Source of the DNA: Pseudorasbora parva | Lineage: Eukaryota; Chordata; Actinopteri; Cypriniformes; Gobionidae | Assembly: GCF_024679245.1 (NCBI RefSeq) | Contig: NC_090183.1 | Span: 23,115,855-23,179,854 of the forward strand | Direction of reading: 5' to 3' | DNA: 64,000 nt | Shown: one piece after another, positions 10,425-20,382 of the stretch | How the letters are laid out: each line of letters starts with the position of its first letter | Numbering within the stretch: the stretch's first letter is position 1 | Program-made: the position numbers and the translations under genes | Notes under the pieces: generated by a model | Databases searched by the model: none | Told to the model about the DNA's origin: nothing | Seen by the model: only the letters and a program-made list of their open reading frames with translations

Positions 10425-10912
10425 GCCGGCCTCACCCCACTCCAGCGAGCGGAACCGCTGACGATGCTGCTCGGGGGTCCGGCCGACCCGCTGGATGATG
10501 GCCCTCTTCAGGTCTTCATACTCCAGGAGGTTCGCCACCGGCAGTTGTTGGGCGGCCGCCTGGGCTTCTCCAGTGAGCAGTGGTATGAGGCGCACCGGCC
10601 ACTGTGCCCGGGGCCACCCGCAGGCCTCCGCGGCCTTCTGAAAGAGGTCAATAAAGGCCTCGGGATCGTCCTGTGGCCCCATCTTGTGTAGGGGCACGTG
10701 GACCGGTGCGCGGGCGAGCCCGGCGGCTTCGGTGCGAACCTCCCGGTCGATCCAGCTCCGCGGTCCTCTTGCTGGCCGCGGACAATGGCCTCGAAGCGGC
10801 GCTCCTGGTCTGCCCGCAGGTCCAGCATGGATTGGTGTTGTTCCTGATGGAGGGCCGCGAGAGAGGTGATGATGTCCGCAAACGGCGTGGCGGAGGGCGT
10901 TGGCGTTGTCAT
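10425..10912 (-). pseudogene. Gmr1-like gag N-terminus, frameshifted
   Basis: The likely start is an ATG at 10912 opening MTTPTPSATPFADIITSLAA, with an Ala/Gln/Glu-rich helical stretch after it. Around 10755-10770 the meaningful reading moves to the neighbouring frame, which carries the capsid helices (LTGEAQAAAQQLP, then LKRAIIQRVGRTPEQHRQRF). This second frame is in phase with the downstream 804-codon frame, interrupted only by the TGA at 10424-10422. So one frameshift and one nonsense codon separate this gag from an open frame. The helices resemble SCAN domains. Confidence 0.78.
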
Positions 10913-10936
10913 GGCGGCGGCGCTGTCCTACTTCCT

Positions 10937-10954
10937 TCCCGGGTTTCGGCACCA
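10937..10954 (-). promoter_or_regulatory. Primer-binding site, tRNA-Phe type
   Basis: On the sense strand the sequence just inside the 5' LTR is TGGTGCCGAAACCCGGGA. This is the complement of the 3' end of vertebrate tRNA-Phe including CCA, matching at all 18 positions as I recall that tRNA. One base separates it from the LTR. Confidence 0.85.
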
Positions 10955-10955
10955 G

Positions 10956-11333
10956 TGTAGTAAGTTCGATATAGTAAGGAAGGAAGAGGACACAGGGATC
11001 GGCTGGACTGTTGATGCTTCTCTTTATTTTAGTGTAGCAAAGTTAGTAACACACCCAACGTGTGCCTTCAGTCAAACTCATGAACAATAATCACTTCCGG
11101 TTCACAGCACTTCCGGCTTCCGGGTCAAACTCAGTCTCCTGTGTGTCGCATCAACAGCCCGACTCTCTCTCTCCTCGATCTCCGGTTCCACCGATGTTTT
11201 GTACCCTCTCCGCGCTCATTACTGGAACGAGAGACAGGTGTTATTAATCTGCTTCCAACCCACTCACTTACCGCTCGTCCCGCGGCTCTCTCTCCCGCTG
11301 CAGACCTCGCTGAACCACGCCCCCCTTGCCACA
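10956..11333 (-). repeat. Gmr1-like 5' LTR, full length
   Basis: A 378-bp LTR, TGTGGCAAGG...ACTTACTACA on the sense strand. It is homologous over its length to the 379-bp LTR of the plus-strand copy at 24428-24806. The minus-strand priming site lies beside its inner edge. Sequence beyond 11333 returns to the BEL LTR (CATTTATTT). Confidence 0.92.
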
Positions 11334-11529
11334 CATTTATTTGCAATCTTGAATATGCATCTGTGGTATGCAGCTGTGATATTGTATGGTATGTATTGCA
11401 TTAACGCATTAAACATTGCATAACCAGCAGCATAAACGAAGATTGACAGTCATCTTCTACCGGTGCGCGTCACTATATACGGAACGTGCGGAAACGATAA
11501 TATTAGTTCCTAGGACAGGCTTTCTGACA
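11334..11529 (-). repeat. BEL 3' LTR, proximal piece
   Basis: These 196 bp match 17696-17891 base for base as read. With 7386-7458 they make the 3' LTR apart from 36 missing bases. An AGCCGCCCCC tract follows at 11530, giving a G-rich priming tract on the sense strand. Confidence 0.93.
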
Positions 11530-11567
11530 CAGCCGCCCCCAATTATCTGTCAAGATAATTGAACACT

Positions 11568-14357
11568 CTAAGAAAGTCTGTCTGAACTGTCTGCGTCATC
11601 ATCCTCAAGGTGAGGAAGTGGGATCAGCCGGACCACTGGACGGGTGTAGGTTTTCTCCTTAACCTTGACTCTGGCGATACGGATCCTACCATCAGCCCCA
11701 GCTAGGGTTTCCATTACTCTGCCAACAGGCCAGAGGGCCCTTGGAAGTTGGGGATCGACAATAAGCACTACTTGATCTACTGTCAGTTCTTTGCCATCGG
11801 TCTTCCACTTGTGACGACCTTGCAACCCGGGGAGGTAATGGCGGATGAAGGCAGTCCAGAAACAGTCAGCCAGTACCTGACTATGTCTCCACCTCCGTCT
11901 TCCGAGCAGGTTGTTAGAGTCGTACAGGACCTGAGGTAGAGAGGCATCACGGCGACCCATAAGAAGTAAGTTCGGCGTCACTGGATCGAAGTCTGCGACA
12001 TCCGAGGATACATAGCCAAGTGGCTTGGCATTCAAGATGCTCTCAACTTCTACCAGAAGGGTTTGCAGTACCGGTTCTGGAACTGACTGCTCTCGCAGGA
12101 TTACACGAAGTGCTGTCTTGACTGATTTCACCTCACGCTCCCAGGTTCCTCCGAAGTGGGGTGCACTCGGTGGATTATGGCGAAAACGGATCTTCTGCCC
12201 AGCCAGCAGCTCCTGTAGCCTTGGTGACATGTCATTGAAGGTCTCTCGAAGTTCTCGATCACCTCCAATGAAATTAGTGCCGTTATCACATAGCAGTTCC
12301 ATGGGCGTGCCTCGTCGTGCTATGAACCGGCGCAGAGAAAGCAGGAATGCATCAGTGTCCAAGTGCTCTAAGAGATCCAGATGTACGCACCGTGTCGTCA
12401 TACATTTGTAAATGATCCCCCATCTGTTCTCTTGGCGGCGACCAACCTTGACTGCGAATGGGCCGAAGCAATCAACGCCGGTAGAATGGAAAGGTGGCTT
12501 ATACAGGTTCAGCCTGCAGGGTGGTAGATCAACCAATCGCGGTGTTTGAGGCTTGGCGCGCCACCGTTGACATTCTTGACAGGTTCGTTGCTGTTTACGA
12601 ATTGCTTCTCTGCCCCGAAGTACCCAATATTGGCGACGCAGTTCAGCCAAGACCCGTTCTGAGCCAGGGTGGAGGAGTCGCTGATCTGTCTCCTTAATTA
12701 GCAGCTTGGTGAGGGGATGGCTAGCGTCCAACACAATTGGATGTATAGTCTCCAAGTCCAGGTCACTAGCACGCCGTAGCCGACCACCCACTCTAATGAG
12801 ACCAGTGGCCCCATCATACTCAGGGGCGAGAGAGCTCAAACGACTGTCAGCTGGAACTAACTGTCCGGCCTTTAAAGCCCTGACTTCAAGCGGGAATGAG
12901 TCACTTTGAGCCTGTGCCAGGAGGAGCCTCTCTGCTTCAATATAATCCGAAGCCTCGACTGAAGAGTCAGTGTCTGTGCCGGCCGCCCCATGCAGGGATC
13001 TAACAGTAGCCTGGATGAGCTCTTGCCATGCGTGGAACTGGCTTGGATCAGGAATGGAACTACTAGGCATGGAAACCATTCCAATAAAGGCAGACTTCTT
13101 TAACTCACTGAAGTCTGGCTCATCTTTCGGTTTAGGTGTAGATGGCCACTGGTCCACTGGCTGGTTTAGGAAAGACGGTCCTGAGCTCCACTGATGCGGG
13201 CCTGTTAAATCAGTTAGTGTAAGCCCTCGTGTGATGTGGTCAGCAGGGTTGTGCACAGACTCAACATACCTCCATTCGGCCATGTCAGTCAGGGTCTGAA
13301 TTTCTGCTACACGTGTTCCTACAAACACCTTATAGCGGCAGGACTCCGATGTCAGCCAGTGTAACACAGTTGTAGAGTCCGACCAGAAAGTAACCCTTTG
13401 AAGAGGAATGGTCAACTCCGTTTGGATCACCTTGGCCAACTGGGCACCAGTCAGTGCTGCACTCAGCTCCAAGCGAGGCATAGACAGACATTTCTTTGGA
13501 GCTACTCTAGACCTGGCCAAGACAAAGGTAACTGTGACCTGCCCTTGACTATCTGTAGTACGCAAATAGGCTACCGAGCCATAAGCTCTTTCCGATGCAT
13601 CACTAAAGACATGAAGCTCGTGGATGACAGGAGAGTTGTCATTGGATGCCAAGGTGTATGTTCGAGGGAACTGCAACTGAAGGAGAGTCGGGAGTTCTCC
13701 TACCCAGGTAAGCCACTGTTCTCTCAAATGCAGAGGTTCGATGGGGTCGTCCCAACCAAGCTTGTGCTTCCAGAGGTCTTGGATAAGAACCTTGGCCCTG
13801 GTAGTGAATGGGATAATGAACCCCAAAGGGTCATATTGACTTGCCAAAGTCCTATACACGTTCCTCATGGTAGGAGCGGTCATCTCCATAGAGCGCAAGT
13901 TATAGCCCAGGGTGTCATTGATACAATTCCACCGCAAACCAAGAGTGGGTTCTTGGAGGTCAGTGCTGCTTTGTGCCAACCAGCGCTCACTATTAGCAGA
14001 CTTGGCCTCTGTGGGAAGGTGTTGGATGACAGATGGCACGTTGCTTGCCCATTGTCTTATCTCAAAGCCTCCATCTGAGAGCATTTGACGCAATCCATCC
14101 ACTATTGCTTTAGCTTCATCTATGGTTGGCGTGCTGTGGAGAGAGTTATCAACATAGAATGAATGTTCTACTATGTCGAACAGGTCAGCCATGTCATCTT
14201 TGTGTCCTTGGGCGTGGTTTTGAAGGGCATAAATAGCACAACATGGGCTGCATGTAGTGCCGAACAGAAGCACCTGCCATTCATATATATCAGGTTCCAC
14301 CTCCCTGCACATGTCTCTCCAAAGGAACCGCAGCACTGACTTGTCCCCGGGCAGCAA
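11568..14357 (-). CDS. BEL/Pao pol: RT C-terminal part, RNase H, integrase
   Basis: A 929-codon frame. RT continues from just after the first catalytic Asp region, with the active-site box as FYVDNS (about residue 68) where most RTs have YxDD. It shows BEL-typical stretches such as GGFEIRQWASN. RNase H has VFSDASERAYGS (about 250) and FWSDSTTVLHWL (about 325). Integrase has a CQEC zinc-binding half near 570, then DDE residues in VDCFGPF, LLCDNGTNF and WEREVKS. An acidic C-terminus closes it. The first Met is not the real start: the frame is the continuation of pol after a small duplication at 14371-14401. Confidence 0.9.
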   Translation of the reverse strand: MLPGDKSVLRFLWRDMCREVEPDIYEWQVLLFGTTCSPCCAIYALQNHAQGHKDDMADLFDIVEHSFYVDNSLHSTPTIDEAKAIVDGLRQMLSDGGFEIRQWASNVPSVIQHLPTEAKSANSERWLAQSSTDLQEPTLGLRWNCINDTLGYNLRSMEMTAPTMRNVYRTLASQYDPLGFIIPFTTRAKVLIQDLWKHKLGWDDPIEPLHLREQWLTWVGELPTLLQLQFPRTYTLASNDNSPVIHELHVFSDASERAYGSVAYLRTTDSQGQVTVTFVLARSRVAPKKCLSMPRLELSAALTGAQLAKVIQTELTIPLQRVTFWSDSTTVLHWLTSESCRYKVFVGTRVAEIQTLTDMAEWRYVESVHNPADHITRGLTLTDLTGPHQWSSGPSFLNQPVDQWPSTPKPKDEPDFSELKKSAFIGMVSMPSSSIPDPSQFHAWQELIQATVRSLHGAAGTDTDSSVEASDYIEAERLLLAQAQSDSFPLEVRALKAGQLVPADSRLSSLAPEYDGATGLIRVGGRLRRASDLDLETIHPIVLDASHPLTKLLIKETDQRLLHPGSERVLAELRRQYWVLRGREAIRKQQRTCQECQRWRAKPQTPRLVDLPPCRLNLYKPPFHSTGVDCFGPFAVKVGRRQENRWGIIYKCMTTRCVHLDLLEHLDTDAFLLSLRRFIARRGTPMELLCDNGTNFIGGDRELRETFNDMSPRLQELLAGQKIRFRHNPPSAPHFGGTWEREVKSVKTALRVILREQSVPEPVLQTLLVEVESILNAKPLGYVSSDVADFDPVTPNLLLMGRRDASLPQVLYDSNNLLGRRRWRHSQVLADCFWTAFIRHYLPGLQGRHKWKTDGKELTVDQVVLIVDPQLPRALWPVGRVMETLAGADGRIRIARVKVKEKTYTRPVVRLIPLPHLEDDDADSSDRLS

Positions 14358-14370
14358 TCGTACCTGGTGG

Positions 14371-14818
14371 AACCTTTGATGATACCTTTGATACCTTTGA
14401 TGTCCCCGCTGATTGCAACAGTGTGTTGGCGGAATCTCAGGAGGACACCCAGCAAAGAAGGTCCCAAAGTCGGTCCAGGCAGCAGTTGATCATTCAAGGA
14501 TTGTCCCTGGTGTTTAAAGGAACAGTTAAAGACTATCCTGTCCTTATCGTTGTGATGTACCAGGTGGTGCGGGATGTACCAAGACTCTACACTGTCGTTG
14601 GCCTCCTCTGGAGTTATCTTAGCCACATAACCAGCCACCTCTAACTTTCGGATCTTGCTGCAGTAGGTTTTAGCCCTCTCTGGATTCCGTGCCAGTCTGC
14701 GCTCAGTGCTACGTAAACTGGGGAGCATAGATTCTTTAGTTGCATGGAGTAAACCATGCTGTGAAGACACTGCTGATTCCCTTGTGAGGGTTGCATTGGA
14801 CTCATCGGACCCTGGAGA
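14371..14818 (-). pseudogene. BEL/Pao pol: RT N-terminal part, frameshifted at both ends
   Basis: This is the RT fingers and start of palm (WYIPHHLVHH, RIVFNCS, then the first catalytic Asp in AISGDIKG). It lies in a different frame from gag-protease upstream: the switch is near 14815, after the GWSLQG stretch. At 14371-14401 a short tandem duplication of an ATCAAAGGT-type unit sits directly after the catalytic Asp codon and throws the frame again. RT is therefore split across two frames and this copy should not make a working polymerase. Confidence 0.82.
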
Positions 14819-17241
14819 GACCATCCCAGTTGTGTGCAGACAGCAATGGGTCCCCCTATTGGACCTTTGCGTATGGGCTGAATTGGTGTCAGAAGGTGGG
14901 GATTATCTGACCCGATAAGGAGCAGCGGCTTTACCCTGTCCACATGAGGCATCGGCAGATCCTTCAGGTGTCTATAGGCATTCTGGAGGGCAGCCACTGG
15001 ATAGTTATGCTCCGCTAGACACAGACCGGTTGCAGTAAATGCGTTGTGTATGGTGAACTTCGTCATGGGCTTGGACACTGAGGACACCTCAAACGATATT
15101 GACGATCCATCCAGTTCAGTGGGACACTGTTGAATTGTCTGTAGGGGAAGCAATTCAGGGGTACCAGTTAACTTGAGCTGCTGAACTACTGGCTGAAGCA
15201 CTATGGTTCTTTCTGATCCATCATCGAGGACTGCATGGGCTTCCATTGTATGTCGCCCATTGCGGAGAAGAACTTTAACCACTTTCAACATGACCTTCTG
15301 AGAACGGTTAGGTTTGTCAAGGTAAATCCTGGTAGGTGGTGTGCTTACCATGAGTACAGCCCTGGAGGTGTCATTAATGGAGTCATGTAGAACTGTGAGA
15401 TGTATCTCTTTACAGACCTTGCATGGACGCTTGAGGTTGCATGCCTCTGCTGCATGTGCCCGACCACATCTCCAACAGTGTTTTCCCTCTTTAATCCAAG
15501 CGACGATTTGAGAAGTGGTTAACTTCTTGAATTGGTCACATGAGTTGAGGTAATGGTCCCTGTTGTCACAATGGGGACAATATGGCTGAAGCTTTGAACT
15601 GGGTTTCAGGTCTGCAGATTTAGGTGACCTTGTGCTGCTTTCATTGGACAGAAGAACTGGTGTTGGTCGTTCCTTTGGACGAGTGGATGTCACAGCCTTA
15701 CCATAGGACCTGAATGAGTCACTCTGGAACAAGGTTGCAGCGCGGTTGGAGATGTGTTTAGCTTGAGACTTGATCTCTAACCAGGTGGCCAGATCAGGAA
15801 GCGTATAGGTCCTGTCAGTACCCGTCTGGAGAATACCTCTGCTCAGGCAGTATTCGACAAAGCCGTCACGATAAGCGGATGGTAATTTACTTAGCAGACG
15901 ATCCACGTGAGAGCCACACATGAGCTCATAACCGTTCTGGCCCTCAAGAGTCCTCAGCATGCCCACCAATGATTGAACAGATAATGCAAAGGAGTCAAAA
16001 GCGTGAGCATCACCCATTTTGAGTGGTGGAGTGCTCATGATGGCACCCAACTCTGACTGCACAAGCTGTCTTGGCTGGCCATACTTGTCTTGAAGAGCCT
16101 GCAGTGCAGCTGAATAAGGGCGTGGATGGTACATATAGGCTTTAGCCAGCTGTTGAGCACTAGGAAGTCTTAAATGGCTAAGTAAGACATGATATTTGTA
16201 CTGTTCACTGAGATGGCTGTGACTACTCAGCAAATTGTCCAGGGCCAACTTTAACAAGGCAAAGTCACTCTCATTACCACTTTCAAACATCGGCAACTTG
16301 GGCTGTGGAATGCCATAGGCCGATGCAAACAGTAGCTCCGTACCAGGGTATGCTGGATGACCATCATGCAGGAAGGGCAAGAATGAAGGTGGTTGAGCAT
16401 GGCTGGAGCCAGTAGGTGGCATGGCGGAAGCCTGATAGCTGGTAACTGGTGGCTGCAACGGACGTGTGCGTGTTGTCACAGGAGGAACTACTTTCTGCAG
16501 TGCCACTGAATAAGGCATTGTAAGTGGTGGCAGTGTTGCTGTAGTAAATTGCTGTGGCACATATGGCGTGCTTGTATTTACGGGCTGTGCAGCATTGGAC
16601 ATGACAATGGCTCTTGAATGAGGTTGGGGAACCAAATTCGGTCTTGATGGCACAGTACGAGCTGGAGCAGATATAGGGGTTGTCTGAAATACATTGGAGA
16701 CGGGTGGTGAGACTGCTTGTGGTAACAGGTGGAGTGCTGAAGGTGGTGCACTCTCAGATTTGGCTGTCAACTGCTGTGGTCTAAGTGATGGCTGAGACAC
16801 CCAAGAGTCATCAGGAATAATCTGTTCAGCTGGACAAATTTGTATGGTAGAGGTCACCGCTGGTGACTGAGTGATGGGCTGCTGGAGTGAGGATGATGGA
16901 TGAGGTGGACTTATGGCTGGACTGATGTGTACGAGCTGCGGTGGAGGCAAAAAGCTGTCTGATGAGCCTGGAAGCATAGGAGTCGTTGAACCAGAGTCTT
17001 TAATTAGCATGGAGGATACAAGCTTCGCTACCTCAAGCTCAGTCTCTGCTTGTTGCAGCTTACGCTGTCTGTCTAGATGCTTGGATAAGGCCTCCTTTGC
17101 CGTGAGAGCTTCCTCTTGAATACGCTGGGCTTCTTTAGCTTGTGTCTGTAGCCGTTGGTATTCCACATCAGCCAGTGAATCCTCCTCCATTTGCTGGCGG
17201 AGACTGTCTAACTGCCTCTGTTTAATCTTCTCCTCCAACAT
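14819..17241 (-). CDS. BEL/Pao gag and protease
   Basis: The main frame is 866 codons from Met at 17241. Residues 1-80 are a highly charged coiled coil (many Glu, Gln, Arg). A long Pro/Ser/Thr-rich region runs to about 310. A capsid-like domain covers about 320-520 (LLSHLRLPSAQQLA; ILQTGTDRTYTLPDL). Zinc-binding clusters follow at about 552 (CPHC), 588 (CWRC) and 607 (CKVC). The aspartic protease motif is DDGSER near 675. A BEL-typical linker ends in LGWSLQG. The frame then leaves the RT reading near 14815. The coding start is uncertain: an ATG at 17541 is in phase, but stops fall in a 34-bp tandem duplication at 17442-17509. Confidence 0.88.
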
Positions 17242-17441
17242 AGCAGTCTGGACACTGGAGAGTTCAGGTGGAAGATAAACGCCAGTGGAGGTTATAGAAC
17301 GCCTACTCGTCCTGGAATGAGAGCTTGCGCCACTACGAGACGTTTTCCTCGAGCTGCTTCTTGGTTGACTGGGACAGTGGGAAGAAGCGTTAGGAGGAGG
17401 GTCCTCAGTGGGTTGGTAGCCAACCTCATAATCGTCCAGGT

Positions 17442-17509
17442 GAGAAGGCAGATTAGTCTAAAGAGTCTATCCATTGAGAAGGCAGATTAGTCTAAACAGT
17501 CTATCCATT
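17442..17509 (-). repeat. 34-bp tandem duplication at the gag start
   Basis: GAGAAGGCAGATTAGTCTAAA repeats at 17442 and 17476, period 34, with one visible difference. Because 34 is not a multiple of 3 it changes phase. It adds stops between the upstream ATG (17541) and the gag frame. Confidence 0.88.
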
Positions 17510-17563
17510 GTCTCTAATGTGTCACTTGCTGCTGGATCCATATTGGTTTAAACTTGCTCTCAA

Positions 17564-17580
17564 TCCGGCTCGAAGGACCA
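17564..17580 (-). promoter_or_regulatory. Primer-binding site, tRNA-Tyr type
   Basis: Sense-strand TGGTCCTTCGAGCCGGA is the complement of the 3' end of vertebrate tRNA-Tyr including CCA (17 consecutive matches as I recall it). It lies six bases inside the 5' LTR. Confidence 0.85.
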
Positions 17581-17586
17581 TAATAA

Positions 17587-17891
17587 TGTAGTGAAGTCCC
17601 ACTACAATCAATATTTTAACTGGTTGAGGCGGCCAAATATGAATCAGATTCCGATCAGAGAATCAGGAATGGAGAAGAGATTGTTGGTAACGAAGCATTT
17701 ATTTGCAATCTTGAATATGCATCTGTGGTATGCAGCTGTGATATTGTATGGTATGTATTGCATTAACGCATTAAACATTGCATAACCAGCAGCATAAACG
17801 AAGATTGACAGTCATCTTCTACCGGTGCGCGTCACTATATACGGAACGTGCGGAAACGATAATATTAGTTCCTAGGACAGGCTTTCTGACA
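17587..17891 (-). repeat. BEL 5' LTR, intact, 305 bp
   Basis: TGTAGTG...CTGACA on the plus strand, flanked on the right by the CTTAT duplication. It serves as the reference for the interrupted 3' LTR. Confidence 0.95.
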
Positions 17892-17896
17892 CTTAT

Positions 17897-18574
17897 TTCA
17901 AGTCCAAACATAAAAAAACATTAAATAAATAAAAAATAAAGTAAGAAGTATTTACTAGACCAGTAAAAATCAGTCTTGTTTTGGGATTTAATAATTTTTT
18001 CCTATAGTTTTTGCTTAAAATAAGCAAAATAATCTGTCAATGGCAAATGGCAATTTATTATTGATAAAAAAATCTAATAAAATACTGAATGGAAATAAAA
18101 AAATGTTGAATTCTCATTTTAAAGGTATTTTACAAATTCAATGAATGGGTTGGGCATGTTTTACAGCGTTACGGATGGGTGTCTCACCTGTACTCGGGTA
18201 CTTTTGTGGAACGAAAAGGCTTATTGTGTTTATAAGCGAATTGTGGCAAATATGACCTACTTATGGATGTTAAGAATTATTAATATTTTAGTAGACAAGT
18301 AAAGGAAATGTCAAATGAAAAAAACACTTATTTTCAGACCTCAGTTTTGGTGTGGTAACTGAAAAGCAAAAAGTGTACCAACTGTACTCGGTCTACCCTA
18401 AGGCTGAAGCCATCTCTTTCTGTTTTAAAACATTTCTTGAATATGTCTTAATTACAGTAGGCCTATATTATTTGTGGTTGCACCGGGGTCCGTCATTAGG
18501 TTAAAGTTTCGCCACTGTCCTTATTAAGAGAAAATATGTCCCTTTAACTAGCCTACATTACATTATATCTTAAG
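17897..18574. other. No gene seen
   Basis: AT-rich host or old repeat DNA right of the BEL target duplication, with no supported feature. Confidence 0.4.
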
Positions 18575-19067
18575 TGTAATGATGTCGTCCTTGGCTGGAC
18601 TTGAACCCGGGTCTCTGGTGTTCTAAGTGTGGCGTGTTCTCCACTGAGCTATCTCTCAGATAATGGAACCCAAGAGCAGAAGAGTAAAGAGTCAAGAGAC
18701 TTGAGTCTTCCAAAAAATAAAAATAGTCTTTACTTGAGAAACCAAAGCACAAAGTACAAAGTAACAAGGAAAGCAGAGCTTCCAAAAACAGAGAAACAAA
18801 AATAGACACAAGGGTCAAAAAAGGTTACAATAAGGCTCAAAAACTTATCTTGAGATCTGGAGACTGTAGGCTGGGGAACATAGGCTCAAGACTGAACACT
18901 ATGGCAGGGTACAAGCACACTTATAAAGGGCAAGACACAGGTGAAGGGAATCAGGGCTAACAAGGAGTGTTCCGAGTATAATTAAATACACTAGCGCCAT
19001 CTGCAGGAGTGGAGAGCACTGAGCCTGTAGTTAAAGTGCCATCTGGAGACCTGGAGGGAGCATGACA
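18575..19067 (-). mobile_element. Probable solo LTR
   Basis: On the minus strand the block begins TGTCATGCTCCC and ends CATCATTACA, giving TGTNATG/CATNACA inverted tips of LTR type. It contains TTTATAAGTG as a TATA-like box after a GC-richer U3-like half, then a T-rich half. No gag-pol sequence adjoins it. A clean target duplication was not found: CTTAAG occurs just left (18569-18574) and again at 19074-19079, which would need a few extra bases at the right end. The call is therefore tentative. Confidence 0.45.
18588..18659 (-). tRNA. tRNA-like sequence (degenerate)
   Basis: A 72-nt stretch on the minus strand has a Pol III A-box-like TAGCTCAGTGG and a B-box-like GGGTTCAAGTCC at tRNA spacing. 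Acceptor and T stems pair poorly, so it should not fold into a functional tRNA. It lies at the 3' end of the probable LTR above. It may be a tRNA-derived part of that repeat or a SINE head. Confidence 0.45.
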
Positions 19068-19079
19068 GGGAAGCTTAAG

Positions 19080-20382
19080 GAGGGCGCCCCCTGCAGGCTA
19101 GGAGTGGAACAGCAGCCTAGAATTGGATCTTTACATTAAGTTGTTATTACGACACAATTTAGAGGAAAATATAAAAGGCTACGTTGCAACAATGCGTCAC
19201 CGCACCTGTAAATGGGGGAAAAAAACGTTTCCATTGCAGTTTTGCGAAAATGTCCTTTTTTGAATTTCAAAACCACCTCATGAAAGTATTTTCCATTCGC
19301 AATTTCAATTTGCGCATTTTGAAGTGTAATGGAAACGCGGCTACTGTTCCAAATGTTCAGACAGTTAGAGGAGAACTGCTGGTCAGTGTAGGATTTTTCT
19401 GTAGATAGCTTACTTTGAAATGTGAAAATCTCGAAGTGTCTTACAATGGTAGGCTTGTCCATATTGCTTACCAACATGTTAAAATAATATAATAACTCTA
19501 AACTCTAATGCAGTTGATTTACTCTTGTATTTCTATGTTGTAGTCAGTTGTCGCTTGTATATTGGTTAATCAAACAAATTGGAAGCACATCCTCAACCGA
19601 ACCAGAATACATGCTTTAAAATGTGTTTAAAAATAAAATATTAATTCATTGTCATACTAAGTACATATAAACAACATTTATTGGAAATATGTGTTTGATT
19701 ATGCCTGCTTTACATGGCCTATTAAAAATGATTTCTATTTATTATTTAATTAATAATACCAATATCTAGTACAAAATCATAATCTCATTATCTCTTTATT
19801 ATGTAAATAATAAAGAATAAAATACAAAACCATAATGTAGGCATACTAATAAAAAAATTATTAAAAAAACAATAATATACAGAAAAGGTGCACAAAATAA
19901 ATACAACAGAATTTTTTATTTTATTTACATTTTTATTGTTATAAACATTACAGAGGGGTTACAGCTTTTAAGATGCAGGGTACGTGCAACTGTGGTGTAT
20001 AAACTATCAGGTAGCTGTATCATAGACCGTAAACATAGCAGCATAAAAAAACAAAACATATATCGTTCTTAATGTTTTTTTTTTTAAGTTAGCATACCAA
20101 ACAGCAGCATGCTATGCTAGAACTTACGCACTTAAAAAAAAAAAAACATTAAGAACGAGATATGCTTCATTTCACAACTTATAGCTTCTGTTATATACTA
20201 GTATATGAAACATATTATTTGTAAGAAATTAAAGACTATTTTAACAAAATTTAAACAGCAAAAATCAAAACGCGATTTTGTAATCAGGCTCTGAACAGAT
20301 TACCCATTCAAATTTCTCTCAGCCAATAGAATCGCTCTGGGGGTCCTTGCGGACACGATTTCACAGGGGGACAGGATTTTTC
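19080..20382. other. No gene seen
   Basis: Mostly AT-rich. Short poly-A/T runs and a related pair, TTAATGTTTTTTTTTTTAAG (near 20070) and AAAAAAACATTAAGAACGAGA (near 20140), form an imperfect inverted repeat. No coding frame is supported. Confidence 0.4.

Larger units (their letters stand above)
7459..11333 (-). mobile_element. Gmr1-like Ty3/gypsy element inserted in the BEL LTR
   Basis: A minus-strand LTR element: 5' LTR 10956-11333, tRNA-Phe primer site, gag, protease, integrase, then the first part of RT, then a 3' LTR. Integrase precedes RT, the reverse of ordinary Ty3/gypsy order and the hallmark of Gmr1-like elements. Everything from early RT palm through RNase H is missing (junction near 7690). 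The 3' LTR keeps only 187 bp. Matching LTR portions are identical by eye, so this is younger than the BEL element that hosts it. Confidence 0.92.
7386..17891 (-). mobile_element. BEL/Pao LTR retrotransposon with a nested gypsy insertion
   Basis: The element is bounded by TGTAGTG...CTGACA LTRs and flanked by CTTAT at 7381-7385 and 17892-17896, the 5-bp duplication expected of BEL/Pao. It reads on the minus strand: 5' LTR 17587-17891, primer site 17564-17580, gag and protease to about 14815, then RT, RNase H and integrase to 11568, then the 3' LTR. The 3' LTR is split by a Gmr1-like element (7459-11333). The two LTRs match at every comparable base I checked (269 bp), so insertion was recent, although the coding region already carries frameshifts. 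Confidence 0.93.

Noticed and set aside
9862..10461. 199-codon plus-strand frame
   Set aside because: Antisense to the Gmr1-like gag-protease region; GC-rich sequence leaves long chance frames.
18588..18659. Functional tRNA gene
   Set aside because: Box-like motifs are present but acceptor and T stems do not pair well; kept only as tRNA-like.
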